64,000 bases of DNA from Uranotaenia lowii (lineage: Eukaryota; Arthropoda; Insecta; Diptera; Culicidae). Shown here in pieces: positions 1 through 11,402 of the stretch. The notes under the pieces were generated by a model that worked only from the letters and a program-made list of their open reading frames with translations, had not been told where the DNA came from and did no database searches. Both the position numbers and the translations under genes were made by a program. The DNA is taken from positions 21,519,359-21,583,358 of the forward strand of contig NC_073692.1 in the NCBI RefSeq assembly GCF_029784155.1. The letters run 5' to 3'. How positions within the stretch are numbered: position 1 is the stretch's first letter; each line of letters starts with the position of its first letter.

Positions 1-1324
1 GACAATTTTGACAATTTTGACAATTTTGACAATTTTGACAATTTTGACAATTTTGACAATTTTGACAATTTTGACAATTTTGACAATTTTGACAATTTTG
101 ACAATTTTGACAATTTTGACAATTTTGACAATTTTGACAATTTTGACAATTTTGACAATTTTGACAATTTTGACAATTTTGACAATTTTGACAATTTTGA
201 CAATTTTGACAATTTTGACAATTTTGACAATTTTGACAATTTTGACAATTTTGACAATTTTGACAATTTTGACAATTTTGACAATTTTGACAATTTTGAC
301 AATTTTGACAATTTTGACAATTTTGACAATTTTGACAATTTTGACAATTTTGACAATTTTGACAATTTTGACAATTTTGACAATTTTGACAATTTTGACA
401 ATTTTGACAATTTTGACAATTTTGACAATTTTGACAATTTTGGCAATTTTGACAATTTTGACAATTTTGACAATTTTGACAATTTTGACAATTTTGACAA
501 TTTTGACAATTTTGACAATTTTGACAATTTTGACAATTTTGACAATTTTGACAATTTTGACAATTTTGACAATTTTGACAATTTTGACAATTTTGACAAT
601 TTTGACAATTTTGACAATTTTGACAATTTTGACAATTTTGACAATTTTGACAATTTTGACAATTTTGACAATTTTGACAATTTTGACAATTTTGACAATT
701 TTGACAATTTTGACAATTTTGACAATTTTGACAATTTTGACAATTTTGACAATTTTGACAATTTTGACAATTTTGACAATTTTGACAATTTTGACAATTT
801 TGACAATTTTGACAATTTTGACAATTTTGACAATTTTGACAATTTTGACAATTTTGACAATTTTGACAATTTTGACAATTTTGACAATTTTGACAATTTT
901 GACAATTTTGACAATTTTGACAATTTTGACAATTTTGACAATTTTGACAATTTTGACAATTTTGACAATTTTGACAATTTTGACAATTTTGACAATTTTG
1001 ACAATTTTGACAATTTTGACAATTTTGACAATTTTGACAATTTTGACAATTTTGACAATTTTGACAATTTTGACAATTTTGACAATTTTGACAATTTTGA
1101 CAATTTTGACAATTTTGACAATTTTGACAATTTTGACAATTTTGACAATTTTGACAATTTTGACAATTTTGACAATTTTGACAATTTTGACAATTTTGAC
1201 AATTTTGACAATTTTGACAATTTTGACAATTTTGACAATTTTGACAATTTTGACAATTTTGACAATTTTGACAATTTTGACAAATTTGGACAAATTTGGA
1301 CAATTTTGAAAATTTTGACAAAAT
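1..1324 (+). repeat. 9-bp satellite array, unit GACAATTTT
   Basis: About 145 head-to-tail copies of GACAATTTT, almost invariant (one GGCAATTTT near 441) until the last few units, which decay with AAATTTGG variants. The array runs off the left edge of the window. The continuous (MTIL..TIL) reading frame across it is only a property of the unit. The unit differs from the other satellite in the window (TGACAAAAA) at a few A/T positions and shares TGACAA with it. Confidence 0.97.
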
Positions 1325-3189
1325 AAGCAAAAATCATAGCCTTGCTCAACTTATTCCCATTCTCTTTTACTGTTCAAATTAATTCAAATTTATTTCGAGG
1401 TTAGTTTCGAATCTCTTGCATAACACAAGTAAAAGAGTGATGCTATCCTTTCCCAGCAAAAATATGCTTCGATTCTACAACACCGCGCCAACCGATAACG
1501 GCTAATGACTCTAATTGAGCATTCCAATTTACTGGAAAAAATTTCAAAGCATTTACTCCCTCTATCTCTTACTGGTCGTTGTGTCTAAAGAGGTACTCGA
1601 TGTTCTGAAGAAGATACAATCAAGGACAGGCAGACAGTGTCTTGCCACTGCCATCATCGTCGAAGGTTGCGAAGGAAAATGCTCATCTCTTACATCATCG
1701 ACAGAAGAACCCTCCAGCTAGGGTAAGGATTCGATTGAAATGGTTGCGCAAACAGAGGGACCATTTTTTGGATTTATCTGAGGGGAGTTAAGAGAAAAAT
1801 TCAAAATTTGACAATCATTGAGTATTTTTTACTCAGTGTCTATTTTAAAACATTGACAGCATAAGTAATAATAATTTTTCTCAAGTCTGTTTTTAGACAC
1901 TTCACCCTAAATGGATGCGGGGAGCGAAAAGAGCTTCTCAAAATGGCAACACCTTTTCATCGAAACTGTAAATACCGACCATATTGTGGGCGTCTTGAAA
2001 TCGGTGCCCGGTTCTTCAATCGGTGTGAGGTGGTTTTTGGTCTAGCATTGAAAATTAAACAACTCCATGTGGGTTAAGATGGAGCCTGGGAAAACCGCGA
2101 ACAATTCTTTCGGGATGAGGGCAGTCTTTGAGCTCAATGATGTTGAAGAACGCACTGGCAATGATTTTTGAATGAGCTGCTTAAGATGAAATCAACTACA
2201 AAAAAAAAAAAAAAATAGAAAATTTCTTTCTTTCAGTGACCTAGAAAATCCAACACAAAAACAGTTTAAAGTATTTTTAAATGTTTAAAGTCTTCAACAT
2301 TACAGTTTCCACTTCTTCTCTATCGATTCAGAGAGAAAAAAATAAAAAGGCGCGGAAAAAGTTCGAGAAACAACTTGAAAACGAAAATGGGCGGAAAACT
2401 GAAAAACCCCAGTCTATAATTTTCCTTTGGAGGGAAGGAAAAAATGAATAAATAAATAAACGGAACTGGTTGGACGGCGTGAAACGGTTTCTTTAATTGT
2501 ACGGCGTTCGTTTTTTTATCTTCTTCGAATGTTCTCCATTGCTAGAAAACGAAAGAAAGAAAAAGGTCCTTCCCGATTTTAAGCTTCAATGTCATATCCG
2601 TTCACTTTCCGGGGCAAACCGTCCAGAATAGAAATATAAATTGTCCCCCTTTTTTGTTGTTGTTCGGGACTGGTCGAATGTTTAAATTGCCTTTCGAATT
2701 TCACGGCTCAGTGCTTGATTTGCCTTCGTTGGTTTTTTTTACCTCGTTTTGTTTACTTGCCTTGTTTTGTCATCATTTGTTTGTATTTCTTGGGGGTTGA
2801 TTTTGTTCAACCACCCGAAAGATATTTTTTTGGGTTCCATCGGACAAACGCATGCCAATGGTTTTTTTTTGCAATTCTCAATAGTTTTCAGTTCCAGTAA
2901 TTCGACAAGCTATTTGAAAAAAGATTATTTTCCACGAGCCCAAAATATTTAACGGTTGAACGCATTTCTGTGTACAACTTAGGATTCCATTTTTGAACAC
3001 ATTGTCTGACTCAAAATTATCTTATACCTACTCTGCCTATCAAATTTAAAATAAACATAATATGTTGTGAAAAACGAAAGCCAAAAATATAATACAAGTG
3101 AAAATACGATAAACAAAACAGAAAAATAAAGAGAACTGGAAAAAAGCGTTTGAAAAAAAAGAAGAAATTTTTATAAATGAAAAAATTAT
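1325..3189. other. intergenic, no gene recognised
   Basis: AT-rich unique-looking sequence with short homopolymer runs (A-run near 2201-2215) and an AATA microsatellite near 2444-2460. Only short frames occur (1515-1721 and 2715-2952); none has a recognisable domain, and the T-rich 2715-2952 frames look like composition artefacts. Confidence 0.6.
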
Positions 3190-4527
3190 AAAAAATGACA
3201 AAAATAACAAAAATGACAAAAATGACAAAAATGACAAAAGTGACAAAAATGACAAAAATGACAAAAATGACAAAAATGACAAAAATGACAAAAATGACAA
3301 AAATGACAAAAATGACAAAAATGACAAAAATGACAAAAATGACAAAAATGACAAAAATGACAAAAATGACAAAAATGACAAAAATGACAAAAATGACAAA
3401 AATGACAAAAATGACAAAAATGACAAAAATGACAAAAATGACAAAAATGACAAAAATGACAAAAATGACAAAAATGACAAAAATGACAAAAATGACAAAA
3501 ATGACAAAAATGACAAAAATGACAAAAATGACAAAAATGACAAAAATGACAAAAATGACAAAAATGACAAAAATGACAAAAATGACAAAAATGACAAAAA
3601 TGACAAAAATGACAAAAATGACAAAAATGACAAAAATGACAAAAATGACAAAAATGACAAAAATGACAAAAATGACAAAAATGACAAAAATGACAAAAAT
3701 GACAAAAATGACAAAAATGACAAAAATGACAAAAATGACAAAAATGACAAAAATGACAAAAATGACAAAAATGACAAAAATGACAAAAATGACAAAAATG
3801 ACAAAAATGACAAAAATGACAAAAATGACAAAAAAGACAAAAATGACAAAAATGACAAAAATGACAAAAATGACAAAAATGACAAAAATGACAAAAATGA
3901 CAAAAATGACAAAAATGACAAAAATGACAAAAATGACAAAAATGACAAAAATGACAAAAATGACAAAAATGACAAAAATGACAAAAATGACAAAAATGAC
4001 AAAAATGACAAAAATGACAAAAATGACAAAAATGACAAAAATGACAAAAATGACAAAAATGACAAAAATGACAAAAATGACAAAAATGATAAAAATGACA
4101 AAAATGACAAAAATGACAAAAATGACAAAAATGACAAAAATGACAAAAATGACAAAAATGACAAAAATGACAAAAATGACAAAAATGACAAAAATGACAA
4201 AAATGACAAAAATGACAAAAATGACAAAAATGACAAAAATGACAAAAATGACAAAAATGACAAAAATGACAAAAATGACAAAAATGACAAAAATGACAAA
4301 AATGATAAAAATGACAAAAATGACAAAAATGACAAAAATGACAAAAATGACAAAAATGACAAAAATGACAAAAATGACAAAAATGACAAAAATGACAAAA
4401 ATGACAAAAATGACAAAAATGACAAAAATGACAAAAATGACAAAAATGACAAAAATGACAAAAATGACAAAAATGACAAAAATGACAGAAATGACAAAAA
4501 CTGCAAAATTGACAAAAATGATAAAAT
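3190..4527 (+). repeat. 9-bp satellite array, unit TGACAAAAA
   Basis: About 148 tandem copies of TGACAAAAA on the plus strand, uninterrupted in phase. Rare point variants occur: AGTGAC near 3240, AAAGAC near 3834, GATAAA near 4089 and 4305, and decayed units from 4487 on. The first units after an A-rich lead-in are also imperfect. The edges are therefore degenerate and the core homogeneous, as expected for an array homogenised by unequal exchange. The long frames on both strands (MTK and FLS repeats) are not genes. Confidence 0.97.
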
Positions 4528-6027
4528 TTTTGAAAACTTGCGAATTTTAGATACTTGATTTTGAATATTTTTTCGATTCTGGATTCAGGATTTATTGCTG
4601 TGGATTCTGCTTTTCGACTCCAGGATTGAATTTTAAATGGAGGTATAAATTAAAATAGTAAAAATTGAAGTCCTCAATTCACATCTCCATCTCAAAAATG
4701 AAAGCTTATACCGTTTTTGCAAAAAAAAGAACAAAAAAAATTCAACAGAACAGTGTGGCAGTGCCTATCAGTCAGCCTGAGAAACCAGCAGCAGCACAAG
4801 AGCTTACACAATTTATCGAGAGGCGAAAAAGCACGACATCGTCAAACTCTGATGGCTTTGGGTATCTTTTATCATATTTTTCCCATCCAGTCTCGAGGCA
4901 AAAGAGCTGATTCCGGAGGGGGATAAATGTATTTTCCTTTTGGGTTCGTTTCTGTCCGCCTTGTTTCCTTTCGCTGTCGGAATACCTCCAAGTTCCGTTA
5001 AAATGGCTTTCCACCAAGCGTCCTCCATTACTTATGGTACACATGCTGGTTGGAATGATTTCCAGAAGTGGGAAAAATCCATCTTCAACAAAAAAAAAAA
5101 AGAAAAAGGAAAAAAACATAAAACCCGACATGGTTTCCGATGACAGAGTCACATTTGATGATGGCGTTTGTGGTGAATAGAAGCAAAAAAAATGTGAACG
5201 ACAGTCAAGCAGAGCCACAAATATAAGGCAAGGGCACAGATGCACACAGATGGAGCCATTAAAAATTTAAAAACGCTATTTTAAGACTGATGAGAAATCA
5301 AAAATTCATACTGGAGGCGGTATTTTTGAGAATAGGAGCAAAAAATCCGAAAGCACTACCGGATCAAATCATCAGTCAGTGTGGTGAAGTAAAGATACCA
5401 AAGCCCATCATTATGCATCAGTTGAAAGAGGATTTACATTTTCAGCAAACGATTCCGGTGACGTCATGCGAAGGTGTATGTTCGTTTTGGGTAGGTGCTT
5501 CAAAGAATTGCTGTCAGTTTACTTTGCATTCCATGGAAATAGAACCATGGAAATCGGGAATGACCTTACTGGAATGGATTATGGATGTAGTTCACTTTTC
5601 AGATGTGTTTCCATCGGAATGAAATTTTCAATTTTTACCTGCCAGTAAAACTTATTCACTAAAAATATCAACAGAGTAGAATGACAAGTAGTGTAGAGTA
5701 AGTTTCAGACACTTACTTAATCTTTCCTCCTGTGGTCGTGACGATTTTGTCCTGTATTTTCTACATCTGAAATTACAGGATGACTTCAGGACAGCAAAAA
5801 ACAGATCAGCAAAACACCTGTCAAATTGTCCTGTAGGCTCGCAAATCTACTGTCATTTTAGCAGCGTCGCGAGATATAGAGGATTTCTATCGAAAGGGAA
5901 ACTTTTTTGACAGTTCCAAGTATCATTTGAGCTGTTCTCCTGTAATTCAGAGGGTCATGGTCCCAAATAATTGCAATCTTAGTGTGTGTGAAATGTTATT
6001 CGCTGCAGGCTAAAATCGATCCAAAGC
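4528..6027. other. intergenic, no gene recognised
   Basis: Mixed sequence with somewhat higher GC around 4740-5030 and 5640-5960. A minus-strand frame at 4772-5245 (157 codons) and a plus-strand frame at 5290-5622 (110 codons) are open but contain no motif I can name. The first overlaps low-complexity stretches (poly-F encoded by an A-rich run near 5090-5110). I do not support either as a gene. Confidence 0.5.
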
Positions 6028-6179
6028 CATCATTTTTAAATATTTTTCTACGAAAAAATTACTAAATGTTCTTTTAACAATGCTTCGTATAATGCAAAAA
6101 AATTGAATACATTTGTTTGAACGATAGCTCTAGAAAAAAATGGTGTTTTTTATACCCGTTAGACCCTACCCCCCTTTAA
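6028..6179 (-). mobile_element. truncated copy of the TTAA MITE family
   Basis: This stretch is the reverse complement of the left end of the element at 12707-13466. It shares the terminal block GTTAGACCCTACCCCC next to TTAA, the 'ctagagctatcgttcaaaca'-type block and the 'ttttctacgaaaaaatta' block. Similarity stops at about 6028, where the full copy continues into its interior, so this is an end fragment of about 150 bp. The terminus abuts TTTAA at 6175-6179. Confidence 0.75.
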
Positions 6180-6990
6180 CCATCTTGAGAAAAATCAGGA
6201 ATTTCGGCCGAAATGCTTGAGGAACAAACCTTTTGGAAAAAAAGTTTCTAAAATGGGAAAAACGGACACCTTAAGGTCGGTTAAAACGGACACATAAGTT
6301 TCTCCCGGAATTCACCATTTTTCATCGGTTTGATCCACCATATGTCTTCGAAGGACCTTAGTGAGATCAATTTTCGTTCGAAAAGCTCTGAGCATGTCAA
6401 ACAGGCCGTAAAAACTAGATCCCCGGTGAAGGCTGCACCAATAAAATACGGAATTCCGAAAACCACGCTGTTTCGCTTCTGGGCTCGGACCAATTGGGTC
6501 CAATTTGGTTTATTCTCAAATACTGTAGGGGCCTCTTGAATGTTATTAATGATTAAAACTAGGAGGCCAATCCAAAATTATGTTGATTTTCTTGTCAGAC
6601 ATTTTCAAGCAGTTGGTCAATAAAAAATTCACAATCATCAGGACTTGTCTTTTATTACAATCCTGCAATACTTAACTCACAAAAGCTTGTACATTGACAG
6701 CAATTTTTCCGACAAAATATAGCAGTGTCTCTTTTAACCGACTATTTTTGAAAAATGTCATGTGCAAGAATATTTAAGATTGCTATAAAAACAATCTGGA
6801 TAAAGCAAATTTACTAAATTCAATGATTAATGCGATTGCAAACAACCAAAATTGACCATCTGCACGATAACTGGAATGAAAAATGCAATATCTGAATTTT
6901 TATTGCGATTCTAACTTAGAGTGTCCGTCTTACCCGACTTTCTTCAAATACTAGCTGTATTTACCTCTAATTGCTCGGATTCAAATATTA
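6180..6990. other. intergenic, no gene recognised
   Basis: Contains a self-similar phrase about 'cggacac' near 6260-6300. Open frames at 6281-6539 on both strands overlap each other and show no domain. Nothing else is supported. Confidence 0.5.
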
Positions 6991-8624
6991 ATGGTAATGA
7001 GTCTTTTGAGTATTCGAAAGTTTGAAAGCTTTGTAAATATTCATTTTTATAACAAATTTATCGTTTATCGTTATGTGAAAATAATAGTTGGCGGAGATTT
7101 TCGCACTTTTGAACCATTAAATAGCCAAGAGTTCTTTGAAATAGTAAATACTATGAAATCAACGGCGGCTATCGAAAATGTTTCTCTAAGAGTTTTTAAA
7201 GATTCTTTATATGTACTAGCGAGTCCGTTACGAGAGTCTATATAAACACAAGTCTTCAAACAGGGATAGTACCTGATACGTGGAAGTGTTCAACTGTAGT
7301 GCCTATAGAAAAACAGAAAAATGCACGAGAGGAAACGTTATTCCGTCCTAGAAATATGTTGGAAATCCAAGAAAAATTGCTAGAATTAGCAGTAAAAAAA
7401 CAGTTTTTAAACTTTATTGAGTCCCAAGAAATACTTATAGCAGAGCAGTCTGGATTTAGGAAACAACATTCAACAGAAGCTGCTGTAAATTTGATACTTC
7501 GAAATTGGAAAATCAATCTTGAAAATAGTAGCTACACAATTGCTGTGTTTCTGGATTTTAAGAGAGCATTTGAAACGATTGATCGGTTATTGCTGGTACT
7601 AGTGAGAGTTGGTATCAATGATATGGTTCTTAACTGGTTTAAGAATTATTTAGATAACAGAATGCAAAGAACAAAATTTGGTTCATCTTACTCGCGATAC
7701 AGAGAAAATAACTTAGGTGTCCCACAAGGAAGTGTCTTGGGTCCATTGTTATTTATACTGTACATCAACGACATGAAACAGTGCCTACAGTACGGTCGTT
7801 TTAAGCTATTTGCGGATGATTTAGTCTCCTATTGGAGTGGAAAGGACATAGAGCTTGTTATTCAAAAAGCAAATGCTGATTTGAAAAATATTTCAGATTT
7901 CCTAAAACAGAGAAAGTTGTGTCTGAATCTCAATAAAACCAACTGGATGATCATTGGCATCCGCAAAATTGGAGAGTGTTCAAACTTGTTGATTGATGGT
8001 TGTGCAATCGCAAGAGTACATCAAGTTAAATACTTAGGAGTACAGAGAGATGAAAAGTTAAATTTTATAGCCCACATTGACTACACTATTAAGAAGATTG
8101 CCATGAAATATGGAATACTTTGTCGGATAAGCGGATATATGACTTTCTGGTCAAAAATTATCTACGTGAAATCTGTTATTATGCCACACTTTGATTATTG
8201 CGCTACAATATTGCTTCATGCATCAGACACGCAGACAAAGCGGCTACAAAGAATACAAAACAAGATAATGCGAGTGGTAATACGATGCAACTGAAATACT
8301 CCTAGTGGTCTTATGCTTGATATGTTGCAATGGATGTCAGTAAAGCAGAGCTTACAACAGTCTGATTTTTATCTACAAAATGAAAAAAGGAATGTTACCA
8401 TCCTTTTTATTGGACGGTCTACAGTACGGAGTTGACATACAGGGATACAATACAAGGAGAGCCCGAGATTTCAGACTACCAAATACAAAAAAGAGATGAC
8501 CAAACGATCGGTGTTTTACAATGGACTGAAAATGTATAACAGCCTTCCACGGAGCGTCAAAGACAGTTCAAATTTGAATATTTTTAAGAAGCTGACAATA
8601 AATTACATAAAACATACAATTTGA
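6991..8624 (+). pseudogene. decayed LINE reverse transcriptase (CR1/L2-like group)
   Basis: Remnant of a non-LTR retrotransposon ORF2. Upstream residues at about 7085-7240 (ending ASPLRES) belong to the region before the RT core. A frameshift near 7240 moves the reading into the frame that runs 7242-8294. There the RT motifs are clear: QSGFRKQHST, VFLDFKRAFETIDR, GVPQGSVLGPLLFILYINDM and the catalytic LFADD. After a stop at 8292-8294 the C-terminal block NGLKMYNSLPRSVKD is still readable at about 8520-8565, ending at TGA 8622-8624. The endonuclease part is absent, so the copy is 5'-truncated. The motif order and the DFKRAFETI box fit the CR1/L2/Kiri group better than Jockey or RTE, but clade placement is from memory. 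It is dead because of the frameshift and the internal stop. The part before 7085 is uncertain. Confidence 0.85.
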
Positions 8625-8925
8625 AACAAGGACTAATCCTAAAAAGGATCATACAATAGTTATGAAGATCTGACGGAACATCAGATAGAAATTTGTACGG
8701 TGATGGACATACGCGGGAGTAAGACGAACAAGTCGTACAGAAATTGACAACATAAGTAAACAATACATATTATCCTAAGGATAAACTGTCCCTCCTTCTT
8801 CAAAAGATGCGTATGGGGTGGAGGAAGGACCCAAATGGGCCTGTGGGACCATCACAAAAAATGTTGTATCGAGATTTGTATTAAAAAGATTTAAAAATAA
8901 TTGTATTCTTTGTATTCTTCTTGAC
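8625..8925 (+). other. 3' UTR/tail of the CR1/L2-like LINE remnant
   Basis: Follows the terminal TGA of the RT remnant and ends in a short repeated tail ('ttgtattctttgtattctt', about 8899-8920). Such short tandem tails instead of poly(A) are usual in CR1/L2-type LINEs. The exact end is not fixed because I see no target duplication. Confidence 0.5.
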
Positions 8926-10642
8926 TATCCTATCGAAAATATCATTTTAAACCCACCATTTTGAGGAAGCTTGAATAGATTTAGTCTTATTTTGTTTATC
9001 TTCAAATAATAACAATGATTTTTTCATATCTTTAAAATTTTCCTTTCCATTAGATAACGAAAATTTTGCACATTAAGCTTGTAAATATATGCTACAACTT
9101 CTTTAGATGATGATCACACTTTTCAAAATGGATAAAAGGATAATCTTACCGTAGAATGGTACATATATTCAAATTTCTATTACTTAGCAATATCTAAAAA
9201 GACTACCACTGAAACCTTATTGAAGACTCACTTTGCATGTTTCGAATTGTAAATACATGTTTTTCTCTTTTTAATTCCACACTGTTTGATGACTAATTTT
9301 TCTCTGATGTTATAAGTTCCACTTACAGTTTTTTGATCATATCTTGGAACCGTAATCACCCATTTTTTAATGTTATGAAAAAGGTGTACACAACTATCCT
9401 ATTAATCATAGGAAGGAACAAAAACCACCCGGCAAAATATCCACTATCAAATTTTAAATGCTCACCAAGCGTTGTATTGCTATCCAGTATACCTACATGA
9501 ACTTCGCTGGATGATTGCTTCTAGTACGTGATTCTACGCAGTACATGGTGATGGTGAAATTAACCCGGCCAAAGAGGTTTTGGTTGAAAATGGGTACCAT
9601 CACATTTGATTGGAGGGAATATAAACGGAAATTGAATGAAGGATCCCTTTTCTTAGGTGGGAGGGGCTCAAAGCTGTTACTACGACCTTACTCATTTATA
9701 AGTTCATCATTTTACACAATTTCATGCTGATCGGTTCTAATGCTCGTTTCGTCTATTAATTAGAACAAACTTTCATCCGATGGGTCCTACACCAGAAAGA
9801 AGACTGGCCAGGAAGTCTAAAACCCTGAGGTAGGTATCGAAACTACAGCTACAGGAATCCACCACCGGAGCTTGACGGAAACTGTTCTCGGAAATGACCC
9901 CAGCTCATCCCCTTTTATTTCCTATAATAATATTGAATTAACAGTTGAGTAGCCACGACGATTACGGCCCACCTCTTACTAATCAAAAGTTAGGGAAAAA
10001 TACTCCCAGCACATAAAAACTTTATTAGTAAAATGTCTTAATAAGACCATTTGTAACTTATGGTGTCAGGTCAAAGACAAAAAAAACTCTGATCGTTTAA
10101 GCGGTGTGAATTTGGTGCATACATACAAATAGAGAGTGGCAATTGTTGAAATGAATAATTCAGCGCAGGTTCTAGCAGTGGAATTGAGTAACCTCTATTT
10201 AGGTTTGTTTGTCAAGTCCTTAAACAACTGCCCATTACATTAGCGATAGCTACTTGTTACGTTCCACTTCTCATTTCTCAATGAATTCTCTGTTACTTTT
10301 ACCCACAATATCTGTCAACACTTTTGGGTAACTTCGAACCTATTTTGAGTTGTTAGGCTTTACAGTGTGATAATGTAAACATTTGTACCGTGTTAACCAT
10401 CATCAGCTGTCATCAGCAATCGTCGTCAAACACTGTTTTGGTTTCGCCGATAGATTAAATAGCAGATTTCCTTTGCTGTTCTTAAGGGATTTCGTCCAGA
10501 ACAGTTTCGAAATTGTGAGTATATTAACAACAATAAAGTAACCGTACTTTTAAAAACTGTTCCCAAATCGTAACCCGGCTTATTTATTCAAAAGCCTCCG
10601 ACGATGCTGGCTGGCACTTTTTCCGTAAATGTCGTTCTAGAC
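8926..10642. other. intergenic; no gene; possible LTR-like stretch near 10370-10600
   Basis: No domain-bearing frame. The 9515-9730 frame (71 codons) is unremarkable. Around 10370-10600 the texture (TGT-rich start, AATAAAG near 10530, abrupt GC change) resembles a solo LTR, but I could not find matching ends or a target duplication, so it is not called. Confidence 0.5.
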
Positions 10643-10763
10643 CAGTGTTTTTCAAACTTTTTCACTCACGGTCCCCTGTCTTGATTTTGTATAGCTTATC
10701 GTCCTCCTAAGAGTATTATGGAACAAACAAGGCACTCAACGCCCCGCACTTTGAAAACTACTG
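10643..10763. mobile_element. hAT-type MITE, 121 bp, with 8-bp TSD
   Basis: Terminal inverted repeats CAGTGTTTTTCAAACTTT (left) and the reverse complement of the right end, CAGTAGTTTTCAAAGTGC, match at most positions. The CAGTG..TTTTCAAA terminus is typical of hAT elements. Flanking octamers TTCTAGAC (10635-10642) and TTTTAGAC (10764-10771) agree at 7 of 8 positions, the 8-bp target duplication expected for hAT. There is no coding capacity, so mobilisation must have been in trans. Confidence 0.85.
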
Positions 10764-10787
10764 TTTTAGACCCTATCAGTGCCATTT

Positions 10788-11402
10788 TCAGGTCATCCCG
10801 GGAATCACATCGTAAAGCTGAAGGTTTTTCCCATAAGATGGATTACAAGGGATGTCCCTAGAGCGCCAAAAGCGAAAAAAAAGCTTTTTATAATGGCAAT
10901 GGCCGATTTTGCAAAATTTGTCAGGCTCCAAGCCTACTGAAGCTATGAGTCCATCTGGAAAAAAATGCTGAGTTGTGTAGAGCTTCATTACGTCATGGAT
11001 GGTCCATTGTTGAGTTTTTAGCAGCATGTTTCTTGAAGTTACACTAATTAAACAGCACAGAGTTCCTTCCAGGGACATAAGTTCGATCTTCTCCACGGAA
11101 AAATCCGGCAAATTTTTGAGAACATTTTTTTGTAACTTGATGAAGCTCCTTGAGCAATTGGTGGTAGTGAAATGGGTCAGTTGTGAAAATCTTGGCGTTG
11201 GTGAAGAAAACACTATGAAGAGTTGTAGTTGCAAGCAGCGTCGAAGACTTGTTCCACTGTTTTTTTTTTTTTGGTTCAACTTGATAACAAAGATTCCGAA
11301 AAATGTGACTATTGTTTGGTTGATACTATTTGATTTTTCATATAAAAGTTCTAGGTAATTGAAGTTTTTCTCAAACAAGTACGGGAAATTAATTGTCAAC
11401 AT
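10788..11402 (-). CDS. open frame of 204 codons, unknown, doubtful
   Basis: An uninterrupted frame. The downstream half (roughly residues 80-204, with phrases such as TIHDVMKLYTTQHFFPDGLI) has more protein-like composition than the upstream half, which includes a poly-K/N stretch from a T-run near 11260-11272. I recognise no domain. It begins 24 bp beyond the hAT MITE and could be the remnant of a repeat-encoded or host frame. There is no splice or promoter evidence. It may be chance. Confidence 0.2.
   Translation of the reverse strand: MLTINFPYLFEKNFNYLELLYEKSNSINQTIVTFFGIFVIKLNQKKKNSGTSLRRCLQLQLFIVFSSPTPRFSQLTHFTTTNCSRSFIKLQKNVLKNLPDFSVEKIELMSLEGTLCCLISVTSRNMLLKTQQWTIHDVMKLYTTQHFFPDGLIASVGLEPDKFCKIGHCHYKKLFFRFWRSRDIPCNPSYGKNLQLYDVIPGMT

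Noticed and set aside
8..1309. 433-codon frame of TIL repeats
   Set aside because: Pure translation of the GACAATTTT satellite; no codon bias, no promoter, and it exists because the unit length is a multiple of three.
3190..4527. CRISPR-like or telomeric array
   Set aside because: No spacers between units, and the unit is not a telomere repeat (TTAGG in most insects; absent in Diptera).
3046..4550. Long frames of FLS and MTK repeats on both strands
   Set aside because: Satellite translation. The non-repeat tails are AT-rich flank.
10370..10600. Solo LTR
   Set aside because: Texture is suggestive but no matching terminal dinucleotides with a target duplication were found.
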